Numbered from the stretch's first letter, positions 34,745 through 44,214 are shown. The stretch is DNA of 64,000 nt from an uncultured Methanoregula sp. (GCF_963662735.1 NZ_OY759744.1:186001-250000); one strand, 5' to 3'. Translations and numbers: made by a program. The notes: a model not told the origin generated them from the letters alone.

Positions 34745-35926
34745 ATGGAACTATTCTACCCGATGGTGATCTCGGCGGTTGCGGTTCTTGCCACCCTGAT
34801 CTATACCTCATATCTGGATATCAGGGACCGCCGGGTGCCATTCATTCACTGGCTCCCCATGCTTGCTGTCGGGGTGGTCTGCACGGGCTGGCTCCTCTGG
34901 CAGACAACGGCAAACGCAAGCCTCCTTTTCGGCTACTTCGCTCTTGTCGCGAGTTTCCTGTACGCGGATTACCTTGACAACCGGGGCAGGACTGATTCCC
35001 TGGGCCTTACCGGGTATTACAGGAAATCTGCAATCTGGTACTACCTTGCCGTAGTGCTCATTCTCCCGGCCCTGTCATGGTTTGTCCTTGTTCCCACGTT
35101 CAATGTCCAGCTGGTACCATGGTATGCGATGTTTGCCGGCATCTTCGCGTACATCAGCTACCGGGAATACAAGGGAACTCCCCCGGCAAAACCCCGGAAA
35201 AGCAAACAGAAGCCCGAGACCAATGTGTCCGAAGCTATTGAACGCTGGTATTTCGTGCTGATCATCCTGATCTTTGCGATAACGAGCGTACTCATGCTCC
35301 TTTCCCGGGGCGGCTGGGGCTCGCCGGCGCTGCTCGTCCTCCTCCCTGCGGTCTTCTGCGGGGTCTTCTATGTCTTTGGGAGGATGCACCTTTTTGGCGG
35401 TGCCGATGCCTGGGCGCTCATCTTCATTTCGTTTGCGGTTCCCACGTTCCCCTTCACGCCACTTCTTGGCAATCCCCCGCTGGGCTTTTTAGCGTTCTCA
35501 GTGCTGATCAACGCCCTGATTCTCAACCTTGCTGCCCCGCTCGGGATCTTTGTTATAAACATCCTGCGGGGCAACCGCGCTCCCCTGATGTACATGTTCT
35601 TCGGCTTTCCGGTGCAGGGTGACAGGATCCAGGAGTCATGGGGATTCGTGATGGAGGATTTCGAGGAGAAAAACGGCACGATCAGCCGGAAGTTCATCGG
35701 CTTCTTTGAGTCCATCCGCAGGATGTATGCCGGATCGGAACGGGTGTACACAAAGGATCTCCGGGAACACCCGGGTGATTTTACCGAGGAACTCACGCTT
35801 TACAAAAAAGCCGGTACCGTCTGGATCTCCTATGCAGTTCCCTTCATCATCCCGATTACTGCCGGTTTTATTACAGCGATAATCTTTGGGGACTTCCTCT
35901 TTGCAATCATGAAACTCTTTACCTGA
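34745..35926 (+). CDS. A24 family prepilin/preflagellin peptidase (FlaK/PibD type)
   Basis: This membrane aspartyl protease removes class III signal peptides from archaellins and pilins. The 393 residues show several hydrophobic helices and both GxGD-type sites: [15 protein letters not shown] near residue 22 for the first aspartate and [17 protein letters not shown] near 217 for the second. An extra cytoplasmic stretch (about residues 140-165) and a C-terminal domain with a last helix are present. The start is ATG 34745, since the longer open frame overlaps the divergent neighbour and lacks coding character. hisI follows after ten bases. Confidence 0.85.
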   Translation: MELFYPMVISAVAVLATLIYTSYLDIRDRRVPFIHWLPMLAVGVVCTGWLLWQTTANASLLFGYFALVASFLYADYLDNRGRTDSLGLTGYYRKSAIWYYLAVVLILPALSWFVLVPTFNVQLVPWYAMFAGIFAYISYREYKGTPPAKPRKSKQKPETNVSEAIERWYFVLIILIFAITSVLMLLSRGGWGSPALLVLLPAVFCGVFYVFGRMHLFGGADAWALIFISFAVPTFPFTPLLGNPPLGFLAFSVLINALILNLAAPLGIFVINILRGNRAPLMYMFFGFPVQGDRIQESWGFVMEDFEEKNGTISRKFIGFFESIRRMYAGSERVYTKDLREHPGDFTEELTLYKKAGTVWISYAVPFIIPITAGFITAIIFGDFLFAIMKLFT

Positions 35927-35936
35927 GGGAACTACC

Positions 35937-36305
35937 ATGCTGAACCTGAAATTTGCAGAAGGGCTCATTCCGGTGATCGTGCAGGATGCACAGAACCGCG
36001 AGGTGCTCATGATGGCATACGCGAACGACGAGGCGGTCCGGCTCACGCAGGAGACCGGGTTTGCCCACTATTACAGCCGGAGCAGGAAAAAACTCTGGAA
36101 GAAAGGCGAAGAGAGCGGTCATTTCCAGAAGGTTGTCCGGATCCTCACCGATTGCGACGAAGATTGCCTTATCTACGAGGTGGAGCAGACCGGGGCTGCC
36201 TGCCACACCGGATATATGTCCTGCTTTTTCCGGACACTGGACGGGGCTGTTGTCGGGACAAAGGTTTTCGACCCGGAAAAAGTCTATAAAAAGCCGGGCC
36301 ACTGA
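35937..36305 (+). CDS. hisI: Phosphoribosyl-AMP cyclohydrolase
   Basis: This enzyme opens the purine ring of PR-AMP in histidine synthesis. The 122 residues have [36 protein letters not shown], and the metal-binding [16 protein letters not shown] with CHTGYMSCF. The length is normal for a single-function archaeal HisI. It lies ten bases after the prepilin peptidase gene and is probably co-transcribed with it, although the functions are unrelated. A T-run terminator follows. Confidence 0.95.
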   Translation: MLNLKFAEGLIPVIVQDAQNREVLMMAYANDEAVRLTQETGFAHYYSRSRKKLWKKGEESGHFQKVVRILTDCDEDCLIYEVEQTGAACHTGYMSCFFRTLDGAVVGTKVFDPEKVYKKPGH

Positions 36306-36345
36306 CCCGGTATCTCTTATTTTGGAGCTGCTGGTTCCGGCAGCG

Positions 36346-36354
36346 TTTTTTTTT
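36346..36354 (+). terminator. T-run terminator after hisI
   Basis: Nine consecutive T residues lie 41 bases after the hisI stop, in the short gap before a convergent ferredoxin gene. Confidence 0.5.
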
Positions 36355-36390
36355 AAATACCCCCATTATATGGCGGGCACTGGAGCATGG

Positions 36391-36618
36391 CTATTCGTCT
36401 TCAACCGTAATAATCTCCACAGGACAAAGGTTTGCCGCCTCCCGTATACACGCCGCGAGATCTTCCGGTACGAAACCGTCTGCCCGGTCGTTGCTGAACC
36501 GGAACTCCTCCATGATCTCTGAGAACCCGTCACACGGGTTCTGGCCAAAGACTTCGGGGCAGATGTTCCAGCAGGCCCCACAGGAAACACAGGAGCACCG
36601 GTCAACCAGTACGTGCAT
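36391..36618 (-). CDS. Single-cluster [4Fe-4S] ferredoxin
   Basis: This is a small electron carrier of 75 residues. The cluster ligands are in CVSCGACWNICPEVFGQNP near residue 10 and in NLCPVEIITVED at the end. The middle part lacks a second CxxCxxC set, so only one [4Fe-4S] cluster is expected. An additional cysteine (position 8, RCSC) precedes the motif. It stands alone, convergent with hisI, so the redox partner is unknown. Confidence 0.88.
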   Translation of the reverse strand: MHVLVDRCSCVSCGACWNICPEVFGQNPCDGFSEIMEEFRFSNDRADGFVPEDLAACIREAANLCPVEIITVEDE

Positions 36619-36785
36619 GATACCTGAAGGAACTCTCGTGCTCCAACAATAAAAAACCGAACCTGGGAGACTTATCAGATCTCAGGCTTCCGGAAATCTT
36701 CGGGACGGGAGCAGAATCATTTATCGTATCTCCCTGCAACCTTGGTACAGGAGAGATCAGGCTGGACGAGAAAGAGAAGATTACT

Positions 36786-37100
36786 ATGCCCCCGCTGCGG
36801 CCGTATGAGATGCCGGACGTGCCCGCGGTTGCCCTTGACCTTGAGCCGGAACCTACCGAGTATGCGATCCCGGCAGAGGACATAACCCGGGACGAACTCC
36901 GGGAATGGGCCCAGCCGGTTGAGATGCCACCATTGCGGGACGACGAACTTCCGGATACCATAGTTACGGTCATCCGGGCCGAGCCGGACGATATTCTGGA
37001 CGACCCGTCGTGGGGACTTGGCAAGGCAGCCCCGGATATCGTTATCCGGAAAGGGCGGCTGCTTCACCCGTGGGACAACGAGCCGGAAGACGACCGGTAA
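36786..37100 (+). CDS. Small acidic protein of unknown function with internal repeat
   Basis: This hypothetical 104-residue protein is rich in Pro, Glu and Asp. It has an internal duplication: MPPLRPYEMPDVPAVALDLE at the start and EMPPLRDDELPDTIVTVIRA near residue 46 share the order MPPLR-x-x-E-x-PD. No cysteines or membrane segment are evident. Its 3' end overlaps the convergent gene at 37064 by 37 bases. Coding character is moderate and function unknown. Confidence 0.5.
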   Translation: MPPLRPYEMPDVPAVALDLEPEPTEYAIPAEDITRDELREWAQPVEMPPLRDDELPDTIVTVIRAEPDDILDDPSWGLGKAAPDIVIRKGRLLHPWDNEPEDDR

Positions 37101-37363
37101 CGGGGCGTCACGTCACTGCCAGCGATTGCTCCCAACGGGTCTGACGGGGACTGCCAGGGCAGATCGGATATCTTCTCCACGAGATCGAGCAGGCAGAAAA
37201 ATGCAGCAGCTTCAACAGGATCGCTGAAAAGGGCAAGTTCCGCATCCGTCCGTTTTTCGAGAAGGTCCGTGATGTACTTCCCGTATACCTGCTCGTGGAT
37301 TCTCAGTGCCCTGGTGGTTTTCTTCCATCGCAGGATAACCCCGTCCAGTTCCTTCCGTTTCAT
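37064..37363 (-). CDS. Hypothetical protein, helical
   Basis: This reading frame of 99 residues from ATG 37361-37363 (KRKELDGVILRWKKTTRALR) has a well-formed helical composition (VEAAAFFCLLDLVEKISDLP near residue 59). It overlaps the convergent acidic-protein gene by 37 bases, so one of the two 3' ends may be wrong. I recognise no family. Confidence 0.45.
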   Translation of the reverse strand: MKRKELDGVILRWKKTTRALRIHEQVYGKYITDLLEKRTDAELALFSDPVEAAAFFCLLDLVEKISDLPWQSPSDPLGAIAGSDVTPRYRSSSGSLSHG

Positions 37364-37516
37364 ACTATCACTAAAAGAGCCATGGATTCCCCGCAACCAT
37401 GAGCGAATGGCGGGCGGGACGTGAAAGTGCCATAATGACAGATATGCATAAGCCATTCGCTGACAGAAGAGATGATAATGAGCCCGGAAAACCCGGGCCG
37501 GAGCAAAGAAATCATA

Positions 37517-38071
37517 ATGACAGGACGAACGCAGGAACAGGCATTTACCGGCCTTGAGGCGGCAGTAGTTCTCATAGCGTTCGTGGTTGTGGCGGCCGTG
37601 TTCTCGTACATGATCCTCAATACAGGATTCTTTGTCACCCAGAAGAGCCAGGAGGTGGTGTATGCGGCCGTCTCCCAGGCAGATTCAGTTCTCGGGCCTG
37701 CCGGTGGGGCTTATGGGGTTACAGACCCGGTTTCAGGAGAAATAGTGAAGATCAACTTCTCGTGCCGGCTCGCGTTTGGCGATACACCGGTTGATTTCGG
37801 GCGGGTAACGATCGTATACAGCAACACCACACTGCTTGAGACGCTCCGGATGGATCCCGCCACCTATAACCCGGCAGGTTGCCAGGCATACTCAGGGACA
37901 TGGGCCGTGTACCAGCGGATCAATGACCGGCATGCCGACAACCAGCTCGAAAGCGGAGAAGAGTTCATAATCAGCACCTGCCCGTCAAAATCACCGGTAA
38001 AAGACGACAGGATTCATCTCGAAGTCCGTCCGGCAAACGGGATCGCGATGGATATCACCCACGTGCGCTGA
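37517..38071 (+). CDS. Archaellin-like prepilin with class III signal peptide
   Basis: This is a filament subunit of the archaellin (FlaB) or archaeal type IV pilin type. The 184-residue protein has a short leader (RTQEQA, cleavage before FTGLEAAVVLIAFVVVAAVF) typical of class III signal peptides processed by FlaK/PibD, followed by FFVTQKSQEVVYAAVSQADS, a conserved archaellin helix extension. PVDFGRVTIVYSNTTLLETL near residue 94 fits the archaellin core, and the glycine-rich segment near 55 is usual. Start ATG 37517 is preferred over one 15 codons upstream. It stands alone, 10 kb from the ATPase. Confidence 0.85.
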   Translation: MTGRTQEQAFTGLEAAVVLIAFVVVAAVFSYMILNTGFFVTQKSQEVVYAAVSQADSVLGPAGGAYGVTDPVSGEIVKINFSCRLAFGDTPVDFGRVTIVYSNTTLLETLRMDPATYNPAGCQAYSGTWAVYQRINDRHADNQLESGEEFIISTCPSKSPVKDDRIHLEVRPANGIAMDITHVR

Positions 38072-38278
38072 CCCTGCAAAAAATACCGCCGATCATACCG
38101 TCTCTTCCGGGATCCGGATGATGAAGGTCCCGGGCTCCCCGACAATTCCCTGCAGATCCGGGCCGCCGCGGATTACCAGTATGATCCAGGAGGTATCGTT
38201 CCATCATCCTGCGTCCTGCCCACCCGGACTACAAAGTTCATATAGGCAGCAGTAGAGGGTAGTTTAAGGACAAAACCT

Positions 38279-38419
38279 ATGGAAGAATTCCAGCCACCGA
38301 TCTGCAATCATGACAATACTCCGATGAAACGGGTATGGTCCGATGGCCACGGGAACGCCTTGTACCAGTGCCCGGTATGCGGACGGAAAACGGACGTGCG
38401 GGAGAACAAGAACCGCTGA
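38279..38419 (+). CDS. Small zinc-ribbon-like protein
   Basis: This is a 46-residue frame from ATG 38279: MEEFQPPICNHDNTPMKRV, then DGHGNALYQCPVCGRKTD near residue 24. Three cysteines and a histidine (C9, H11, C33, C36) could bind zinc. TTCATATAGG about 40 bases upstream may be a promoter. It is too short for length-based gene finding but its codon use is normal. Confidence 0.55.
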   Translation: MEEFQPPICNHDNTPMKRVWSDGHGNALYQCPVCGRKTDVRENKNR

Positions 38420-38468
38420 CCCGTATGCCGGGCCCGGCGATACCCGAAAACCGGAAAAAGAGATCCTG

Positions 38469-39266
38469 TCAGGACAATGCCGGCGTGTGAGAGTCAGCAC
38501 TATTTTCCGGCGCCGGCGAAAGGTATTTTTCTATATACTGCCGTGCCTCGGGATTCAGTTCATATCGTGCATCTCTCCCGATTTTCCGGGCAACAAGAAT
38601 ATTTTCTGCTGATAGGCGTCTGATATGCCACGAGATCGCAGATCCCGATATATGCAGGCGCTGCTCAAGATCTTTTCTTGACATATCGGGATTATGGATA
38701 AGGAGTTCGAATATGGCACGTTCTGTGTCACTCCGCAGGAGTTTCAGGACTTTTTGTTCAACAGGGGAATATTTCCCTGAATTTTCAAAATACCGGGCAC
38801 GTCCGCAGCTATCGAGAAGGACAACCTTATTTGTGAGTTTAAGGATGGCAAGATGATATTTCATCGTGCCGGGTTTGATTTGGGTCTCGCGGGTCAGGGC
38901 ATTGAATTGGATACCCGGATTTTTCCTGATGCAGGTATAGATAAATTCCCGGACATCGTTATCAAGGGCATTCGTTGTCACGATTTTGCGGTACCCCAGG
39001 TAAGAGAACAGTTTCAGGAAGAAAAATAATTCCACGGGTACGAGAAAGACGGGGGATAAGGAAAGGGCAAGAATAGTCATAATATCGCGGGGGGTAAGAT
39101 CCCACACGGTAACCTGGACGGTCTCAAGCGGAGTTCCCGGCTCCATGCCCGGTGGCACCGGTTCAACAGTATATCCTGCAAGATTTGCCGAGACACCCGG
39201 GATGGAATACAAACAAAAACAGAGTGCAATAAAAAGTGCAGCTGTAAGATACCTGCACTTCATCAT
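38469..39266 (-). CDS. Membrane-anchored winged-helix transcription regulator
   Basis: The 265-residue protein has a signal-like N-terminus (LTAALFIALCFCLYSIPGVS), an extracytoplasmic stretch of about 35 residues, a second hydrophobic segment (IMTILALSLSPVFLVPVELF near 62), and two winged-helix domains toward the C-terminus (about 105-165, FIYTCIRKNPGIQFNALTRE; about 170-245, FELLIHNPDMSRKDLEQRLH). This arrangement puts a sensory loop outside and DNA-binding domains inside, as in many methanogen membrane HTH proteins. It lies 46 bases downstream of a secreted protein gene on the same strand and may control it. Confidence 0.72.
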   Translation of the reverse strand: MMKCRYLTAALFIALCFCLYSIPGVSANLAGYTVEPVPPGMEPGTPLETVQVTVWDLTPRDIMTILALSLSPVFLVPVELFFFLKLFSYLGYRKIVTTNALDNDVREFIYTCIRKNPGIQFNALTRETQIKPGTMKYHLAILKLTNKVVLLDSCGRARYFENSGKYSPVEQKVLKLLRSDTERAIFELLIHNPDMSRKDLEQRLHISGSAISWHIRRLSAENILVARKIGRDARYELNPEARQYIEKYLSPAPENSADSHTPALS

Positions 39267-39312
39267 ATCACTAGATTTCTTGTACTATGACTTGAATTCT
39301 GTGATTTTTATT

Positions 39313-39762
39313 TTAAGTTGAGGTAGTCGTGTTCATGTACTTCTGGGCTCCATTCACAGCATATCCGTAAATACATGATTTCCGTGGGCCGGATGCTATA
39401 CCGCCCGATTTTGAAAATCTCAGGTTTATCCTGCCATCAACCTGGCCGTCTGCTGCATCATAATAAGGACCAGGCGTGGAATCCGGTGCATTGACCGTTA
39501 AGGATAATGAGTTTGAAGTAACTCCCCAATACAGGTTCGAGATAAATGCGGTTTTTCCTGAAGGGACGAATGTTGAATAACTGACGGTCTGTCCCTGTGA
39601 AACAGACAATGAACTCAACGCGGATACATCGGGAAGACGGAGATTACCGGCATCCGACGTTACGCGGTATCCATCCTTTTCTTCAACAAGCTTTGCCGAT
39701 ACCGCCGGTGCGAAAAGTGCCGCACCGATTACTAACATGAGTGCTATCCAGTGAACCTTCAT
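39313..39762 (-). CDS. Secreted protein of unknown function
   Basis: This is a 149-residue protein with a signal peptide (KVHWIALMLVIGAALFAPAV, cleavage near VSA-K). The mature part is rich in Ser and Gly and appears all-beta (SLSVSQGQTVSYSTFVPSGK, NLYWGVTSNSLSLTVNAPD, CIYGYAVNGAQKYMNTT). I do not recognise a named family; a jelly-roll or lectin-like domain is likely. The ATG 39760-39762 is used; the longer frame adds six residues. A perfect 14-bp inverted repeat lies 40 bases upstream. Confidence 0.65.
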   Translation of the reverse strand: MKVHWIALMLVIGAALFAPAVSAKLVEEKDGYRVTSDAGNLRLPDVSALSSLSVSQGQTVSYSTFVPSGKTAFISNLYWGVTSNSLSLTVNAPDSTPGPYYDAADGQVDGRINLRFSKSGGIASGPRKSCIYGYAVNGAQKYMNTTTST

Positions 39763-39801
39763 GGTATCACGGGAAATCATTTAAAACAGGAGTAATTACT
39801 T

Positions 39802-39855
39802 TTTCTCGCTCAAAGATTCACACATTTTTTAATCGGTAAAGCTTTGAGCGAGAAA
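39802..39855. repeat. 14-bp perfect inverted repeat (TTTCTCGCTCAAAG), also a dispersed motif
   Basis: TTTCTCGCTCAAAG at 39802-39815 is perfectly complementary to CTTTGAGCGAGAAA at 39842-39855 across a 26-base A/T-rich spacer. The left arm plus the following TTCACACATTTTTT reappears, with a few changes, near 58399-58427 and 62375-62403. It lies 40 bases upstream of the secreted-protein gene and could be an operator or a mobile relic. The rest of the 449-base gap (39763-40211) holds nothing I can name, apart from A/T-rich stretches near 40105-40150 that may contain the TMEM175 promoter. Confidence 0.6.
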
Positions 39856-40211
39856 TCGTTTAAACCAGAGAATGTAACCAGGTATCGTGGATATTTTCCG
39901 GATATCCACAGTGCCGGGGCCTGTTTTTGGTCACATCCTCAAATCTCTCCGGCACAATCACATCCTGCCCAAACAACACGAATCACAGGAAATAAAGAAT
40001 TGCATCCAGATGCATTTTCAGCACCCGTCATGTAGTGCAAAATGGGTTTCGCCGGACGATGTGTCCTGACCAGGAGAGTGCATGCAAAGTGACCAACTAC
40101 TATTTATTGAAGAAAATGTATATAAAATTTTACAAAATGTATACATATTGATACGTAAACAGAGTAGGCAGATGATGAAGAGGCATTATCGATCCTCTTA
40201 GGAGTGACAGT

Positions 40212-40868
40212 ATGAAAAGCTGGAAGGAATATGAAAGATTTGATATTTTTGATAAAAGCCGCGTGGACACGCTGACCGACGGGGTCTTTGCAATTGCGAT
40301 GACGTTGCTGGTAACGGGCCTGGATATCCCCCGACTCGGAGGGATCATCACCAGCGGAACGGTTGATACGGTAATTCTGAATCTTTTTCCCGATGTTATC
40401 CACTATCTTATCGCATTCATCCTTCTTGCGAATTTCTGGTGGGCGCATCACCTGAGGTCCCATTATCTCAAGGCAGCCAGCCGGAAGATTATTTTTCTCA
40501 ATATGGTAACCCTGTTATTTGTCGGGCTGATCCCTTTTTCCACGAACCTGGTCGGGGATTTTCCCCTGAACGCACATGCCGCGCTCATCTTCGAGGTCAA
40601 CCTCTTATGCCTGGGACTATTATCCGTACTGCAATGGAACAACGTGATCGCAAGCGGAATCTGTCTTAAAAAAGATGCAAACCAGAAAATAATGACCATG
40701 TTAAAGGAAGATGCCTATATCTTCCCCATCTTGTCATTCGTTGCAATTGTCCTATCCCTTGTGTCCATCCCATGGAGTGCTTTTATCTATTTCATTGCAC
40801 CGGTATACATCCTCGTGGTCCAATGGAAGGATACGAAAATCACTCACGACAACCTGAAAGTTACCTGA
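40212..40868 (+). CDS. TMEM175-family potassium channel-like protein (DUF1211)
   Basis: The 218 residues start KSWKEYERFDIFDKSRVDTL and continue TDGVFAIAMTLLVTGLDIP, matching the TMEM175 first-helix motif with the channel gate. About six hydrophobic segments follow. Prokaryotic members form tetrameric K+ channels with weak selectivity. The usual FSDG is DGVF here with preceding T. It stands alone. Its 5' region contains a TATA-like stretch near 40115. Confidence 0.78.
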   Translation: MKSWKEYERFDIFDKSRVDTLTDGVFAIAMTLLVTGLDIPRLGGIITSGTVDTVILNLFPDVIHYLIAFILLANFWWAHHLRSHYLKAASRKIIFLNMVTLLFVGLIPFSTNLVGDFPLNAHAALIFEVNLLCLGLLSVLQWNNVIASGICLKKDANQKIMTMLKEDAYIFPILSFVAIVLSLVSIPWSAFIYFIAPVYILVVQWKDTKITHDNLKVT

Positions 40869-41061
40869 TGTACCGGATATTCTCATGGGTGGTTTAAGGA
40901 ACTGATGAACCCGGGATGGAACACAGGACTCCCGGTATACCCGGATACTAAAAGGAAATACAGGAGGGTGATGCCATGAAAATCAAATCCTCCCATCACG
41001 TCCCGTGAAAACGAGCGGTTGATGCTCAATCCAATGGCCGGTTCTCCTGATCCGGAGAATA

Positions 41062-41223
41062 CTAAAGAGCGGATTTCTGGGTCCTGGGCAGTGCACACAG
41101 GTTGCCGAACTGGTTGATGCTGTACAATGTAAGAATGGCTTCATCGGTCAGGCTTTTTTCTCCGATGCCGATCCTGCTCAACTTGTCACGGATTATTCGT
41201 ATCTTCTTTTCAGTATGTTGCAT
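41062..41223 (-). CDS. Small hypothetical protein
   Basis: This 53-residue frame begins at ATG 41221-41223 (MQHTEKKIRIIRDKLSRIG) and includes IGEKSLTDEAILTLYSINQF. Its composition is normal and amphipathic helices are likely. There is no clear ribosome binding site and no family match. The rest of the region 40869-41304 shows no other frame worth calling. Confidence 0.4.
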   Translation of the reverse strand: MQHTEKKIRIIRDKLSRIGIGEKSLTDEAILTLYSINQFGNLCALPRTQKSAL

Positions 41224-41304
41224 AGGGTTGATGCTTACTTGGCGGGTGATACGATAAAGCGATGTATTGGAATCGGGAAGAAGGATGTAACCTCTAGTTA
41301 AAAA

Positions 41305-42384
41305 TCAGGAAACAGCCTTCCGGGATTTTTGCAGGATTTTCTTCTCGATGAAATACCAGCCATACCCGACACCGACACAGATTATAATGTTACATAAAAT
41401 AATCAGACCATCTTGCAGGATTTCATTTCCCGAGGCAAGCGGTGCAACCAAAAAGGCGTATACATATGCTGACGGCAGGAAATAGTAGAGCAACTGGGCT
41501 AGAAAAATATGCCAGGATGCCTTCCCTATTTCAGAGAGAGTGTTGAAAATACCAGAATCGGTATTCTCTGGCAGGTATGCTAGCCCAAAGAGGACAAGTA
41601 TCGCGGCCCACATGAACGCAGGGGCTTGAAGAATTCCCGTGTATCCGGAATAATCCGGAAATGCGGAAAACAGTGGGGTATAGCAGGAGAGAGTAATGTA
41701 AACAAGACTGATTATACCCCCGACAATTAGCCAGATCTTATTGCGTTTTTCCGAGGTAACGATCCACACGCCTAATGCTCCGGCGAATAAATAGCGGAAG
41801 TAGATCGAAGAGGTCTGGTTGTTGTTCCATCCAATTAAGAAAACGATTATATCGAAAACAATGGTCAGGATAAGGGCAATAATTACCATTTGGTCAGGAT
41901 TACGCCGGGAAAGCAGGTAGAGGAGCGGGACGATGATGATACTCTGCAGCATAATTGGAATAAAATACGCACCCCACCCGTATCCCCCCGTTAAAAGGCT
42001 AAGTATGAGCGAAGCCGGGTCAAGGGAGATCTGGTTAAAAATATACAAGAGGATAATTTCGATAATATAGCAGAGGAGGAACGGGATGAGAAGACGTTTG
42101 AATCTCCTGATAATCAGTGAGGGATCATAACATTGCTTCAGGGTTGCGGAACCATATCGTTTATAGGCGTATGCACCGGTAAAGCCGGCAATGACAATAA
42201 AAACGGGGACTGCCTGCCAGAGGTAATAAGGAGAACCTATCGATAAGAAAAAGGCAAAAGGCAATGCATGAAGTAAAACCACCGCAATGATCGCAAATGC
42301 CTTAAGAACATCAATTTGAGGGATTGCTGGAGGTAATTTTCCGATTTGGGAAGAAACATCCAATTTTCCCTTGTTTTTCTTCAT
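41305..42384 (-). CDS. Acyltransferase 3-family membrane protein
   Basis: This is a 359-residue integral membrane protein with about ten hydrophobic helices. The N-terminal helix PQIDVLKAFAIIAVVLLHAL carries the conserved H-bearing motif of the acyltransferase 3 family (OatA/NodX type), which O-acylates cell-surface sugars. VFIVIAGFTGAYAYKRYGS follows. The gene is A/T-richer than the neighbours, which may point to lateral transfer. The substrate is unknown. Confidence 0.82.
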   Translation of the reverse strand: MKKNKGKLDVSSQIGKLPPAIPQIDVLKAFAIIAVVLLHALPFAFFLSIGSPYYLWQAVPVFIVIAGFTGAYAYKRYGSATLKQCYDPSLIIRRFKRLLIPFLLCYIIEIILLYIFNQISLDPASLILSLLTGGYGWGAYFIPIMLQSIIIVPLLYLLSRRNPDQMVIIALILTIVFDIIVFLIGWNNNQTSSIYFRYLFAGALGVWIVTSEKRNKIWLIVGGIISLVYITLSCYTPLFSAFPDYSGYTGILQAPAFMWAAILVLFGLAYLPENTDSGIFNTLSEIGKASWHIFLAQLLYYFLPSAYVYAFLVAPLASGNEILQDGLIILCNIIICVGVGYGWYFIEKKILQKSRKAVS

Positions 42385-42745
42385 AACGTGTATTGTAATT
42401 GATTCGGTAAATTATAACGTTTTCAATATCATTTTGGGGATTTATGCTGGATGAAAAATTCCCATTTTAGATCATTTCCCCGGTTCAGGAATCTTCGGAT
42501 ACGGTATCCGCCGGGACATCCCGGGCAGGAATGGATTCCGCCGGGTCAGGACAGGACACCGTGTTGTCGTGGCCATGTTCTGAACGGGAGCAGGACGAGC
42601 GTTTGATGGGGGCCTGCCGGTTTCTTACGTTGCCCGCATATTCTGCTGAAATATCGCCGTTAATTAAGTGAAAAATAAATTTCACTCATCGCGGATTATT
42701 TCCGATCCCCGGCTCACGTCTATCAGTACAAGTGGTGCCCCGCGT
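42385..42745. other. Divergent intergenic region with small hairpin
   Basis: This gap of 361 bases separates divergent genes. It contains the hairpin AGTGAAA (42668-42674) / TTTCACT (42681-42687) with a six-base A/T loop. The hairpin sits about 60 bases upstream of the cysteine desulfidase start. Its TCACTCATCGC flank resembles the reverse of the TGAGTGAAAA core of the 38-bp elements described elsewhere. No gene is evident. Confidence 0.45.
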
Positions 42746-44089
42746 ATGAACGTGAAAACTTTCCTGCGGCAGAACGTAATTCCGGTAACCGGCTGCTCGG
42801 AGCCGGCCGCTATTGCCTATGCAGCATCGGTAGCCTGCCAGGCACTGTACGGTTGTCTTCCCCCCAGGTTCGGAGGCTTCAATCCCACGGTCCGGATCAG
42901 CGATATCAAAAAAATAACTGTTCAGACCGATCGGAATGTATTCAAGAATGCCCACAGCGCCATCATCCCGGGAACTGACGGCCAGAAAGGTCTTGCGGCG
43001 GCAACGGCTGCAGGAATATTTCTCAACCCGCAGTACGGTCTTGACGTATTTTCCGGCATAACCCCCGAAATCCGGGCCAGGGCCCGGCTCGTGGCGCTGA
43101 GCGATAAGATATCCTGCAGTATTGCCCCGGTACTGCCCGGGGAATCTTCCCCGGAGATCCGGGTAGAAGTAGCCGGCTCGGATGAAGCCGGGAAAAAAAC
43201 CGTGGCAGTCCGGATCTCCGGCAGGCACGATTTCATCCGTTCGGTCTCCATCGATGGGACAGAAGTATATGCCAATGTTCCGGTAAGCACGATGGTAATC
43301 GGCGAGACACCCCCTCCGACCATCCTCGGGATGATCCGGATTGCCGAGGCGGCAGACATGGCTGAACTCGAAGAGGTATATCGGGGTGTTGAAATGAACA
43401 TGGCTCTTGCAGAGCAGGGCATTCACCAGATATACGGACTCGGCCTGGGAAGGAACCTTCACCGGGTTATCGTGAACCAGAAAGGGCAGCTGAGCCTGGT
43501 CGACAAGGTGCGTATCGCATCGGCTGTTGCTGCTGATGCCCGCATGGGCGGGGCCCCGTACCCGGTCATGAGCACGGCCGGGTCAGGCAACCAGGGAATC
43601 ACGGCGCTCGTGCCAATCGGGGTTGTGGGCCGGGAATGCAAATTTTCCCGGCAGGAAATTGGCAGGGCGGCTCTTGTCAGCCACATGGTAACCTGGCAGG
43701 CAGACCGGCAGTTCGGCCACCTTGCAGCCATCTGCGGGTGCGCCGTGAAAGCCGGGATGGGGGCAACCGCGGGACTTGCGTACCTTATCGGGGGTAACAA
43801 GGAGACCGTCACAACAGCGATCAATCTCATGGCAGCATCGATCACCGGCACGATCTGCGATGGGGCAAAACCCGGGTGCGCCCTCAAGATAGCCACGGCA
43901 GCCGGAATGGCCACGGAGTCTGCGTTCCTTGCCGTGGACGGGATGAAAATCCCCGAAGGGAACGGTATCATCCGGAACGCGGTTGCGGATACGTTTGCGA
44001 ACATCGGGAAGATCTCGCAGGCCATGGACCCGGTCGATACGTCGATTGTATCCATCCTTGAAGGGTTCGATGCTGAGATAAGGGGATAA
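42746..44089 (+). CDS. L-cysteine desulfidase-like protein (UPF0597 family)
   Basis: This is a member of the UPF0597 family, in which a Methanocaldococcus enzyme is a [4Fe-4S] L-cysteine desulfidase releasing sulfide, ammonia and pyruvate. The 447 residues contain the N-terminal VTGCSEPAAIAYAASVAC near residue 15, AVSTMVIGETPPP-like segments near 190, GSGNQGITALVPIGVVGREC near 275 and AAICGCAVKAGMGATAGLAY near 330, which supply the candidate cluster cysteines. Start ATG 42746 is chosen since the motif begins right after it. It could supply sulfide for Fe-S clusters or degrade cysteine. Other family members act on serine. Confidence 0.82.
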   Translation: MNVKTFLRQNVIPVTGCSEPAAIAYAASVACQALYGCLPPRFGGFNPTVRISDIKKITVQTDRNVFKNAHSAIIPGTDGQKGLAAATAAGIFLNPQYGLDVFSGITPEIRARARLVALSDKISCSIAPVLPGESSPEIRVEVAGSDEAGKKTVAVRISGRHDFIRSVSIDGTEVYANVPVSTMVIGETPPPTILGMIRIAEAADMAELEEVYRGVEMNMALAEQGIHQIYGLGLGRNLHRVIVNQKGQLSLVDKVRIASAVAADARMGGAPYPVMSTAGSGNQGITALVPIGVVGRECKFSRQEIGRAALVSHMVTWQADRQFGHLAAICGCAVKAGMGATAGLAYLIGGNKETVTTAINLMAASITGTICDGAKPGCALKIATAAGMATESAFLAVDGMKIPEGNGIIRNAVADTFANIGKISQAMDPVDTSIVSILEGFDAEIRG

Positions 44090-44214
44090 CCCGGGATTCA
44101 GCGCTGGTCCCTGACAGGTCCCGGATAAGGTGAACCGTATCCGGGGTCTGGATATTATTAGTCTTTTTCACCGGCGCATACCAGCCGGTAATTACTTTAA
44201 AAAAAAAGAGTGAA

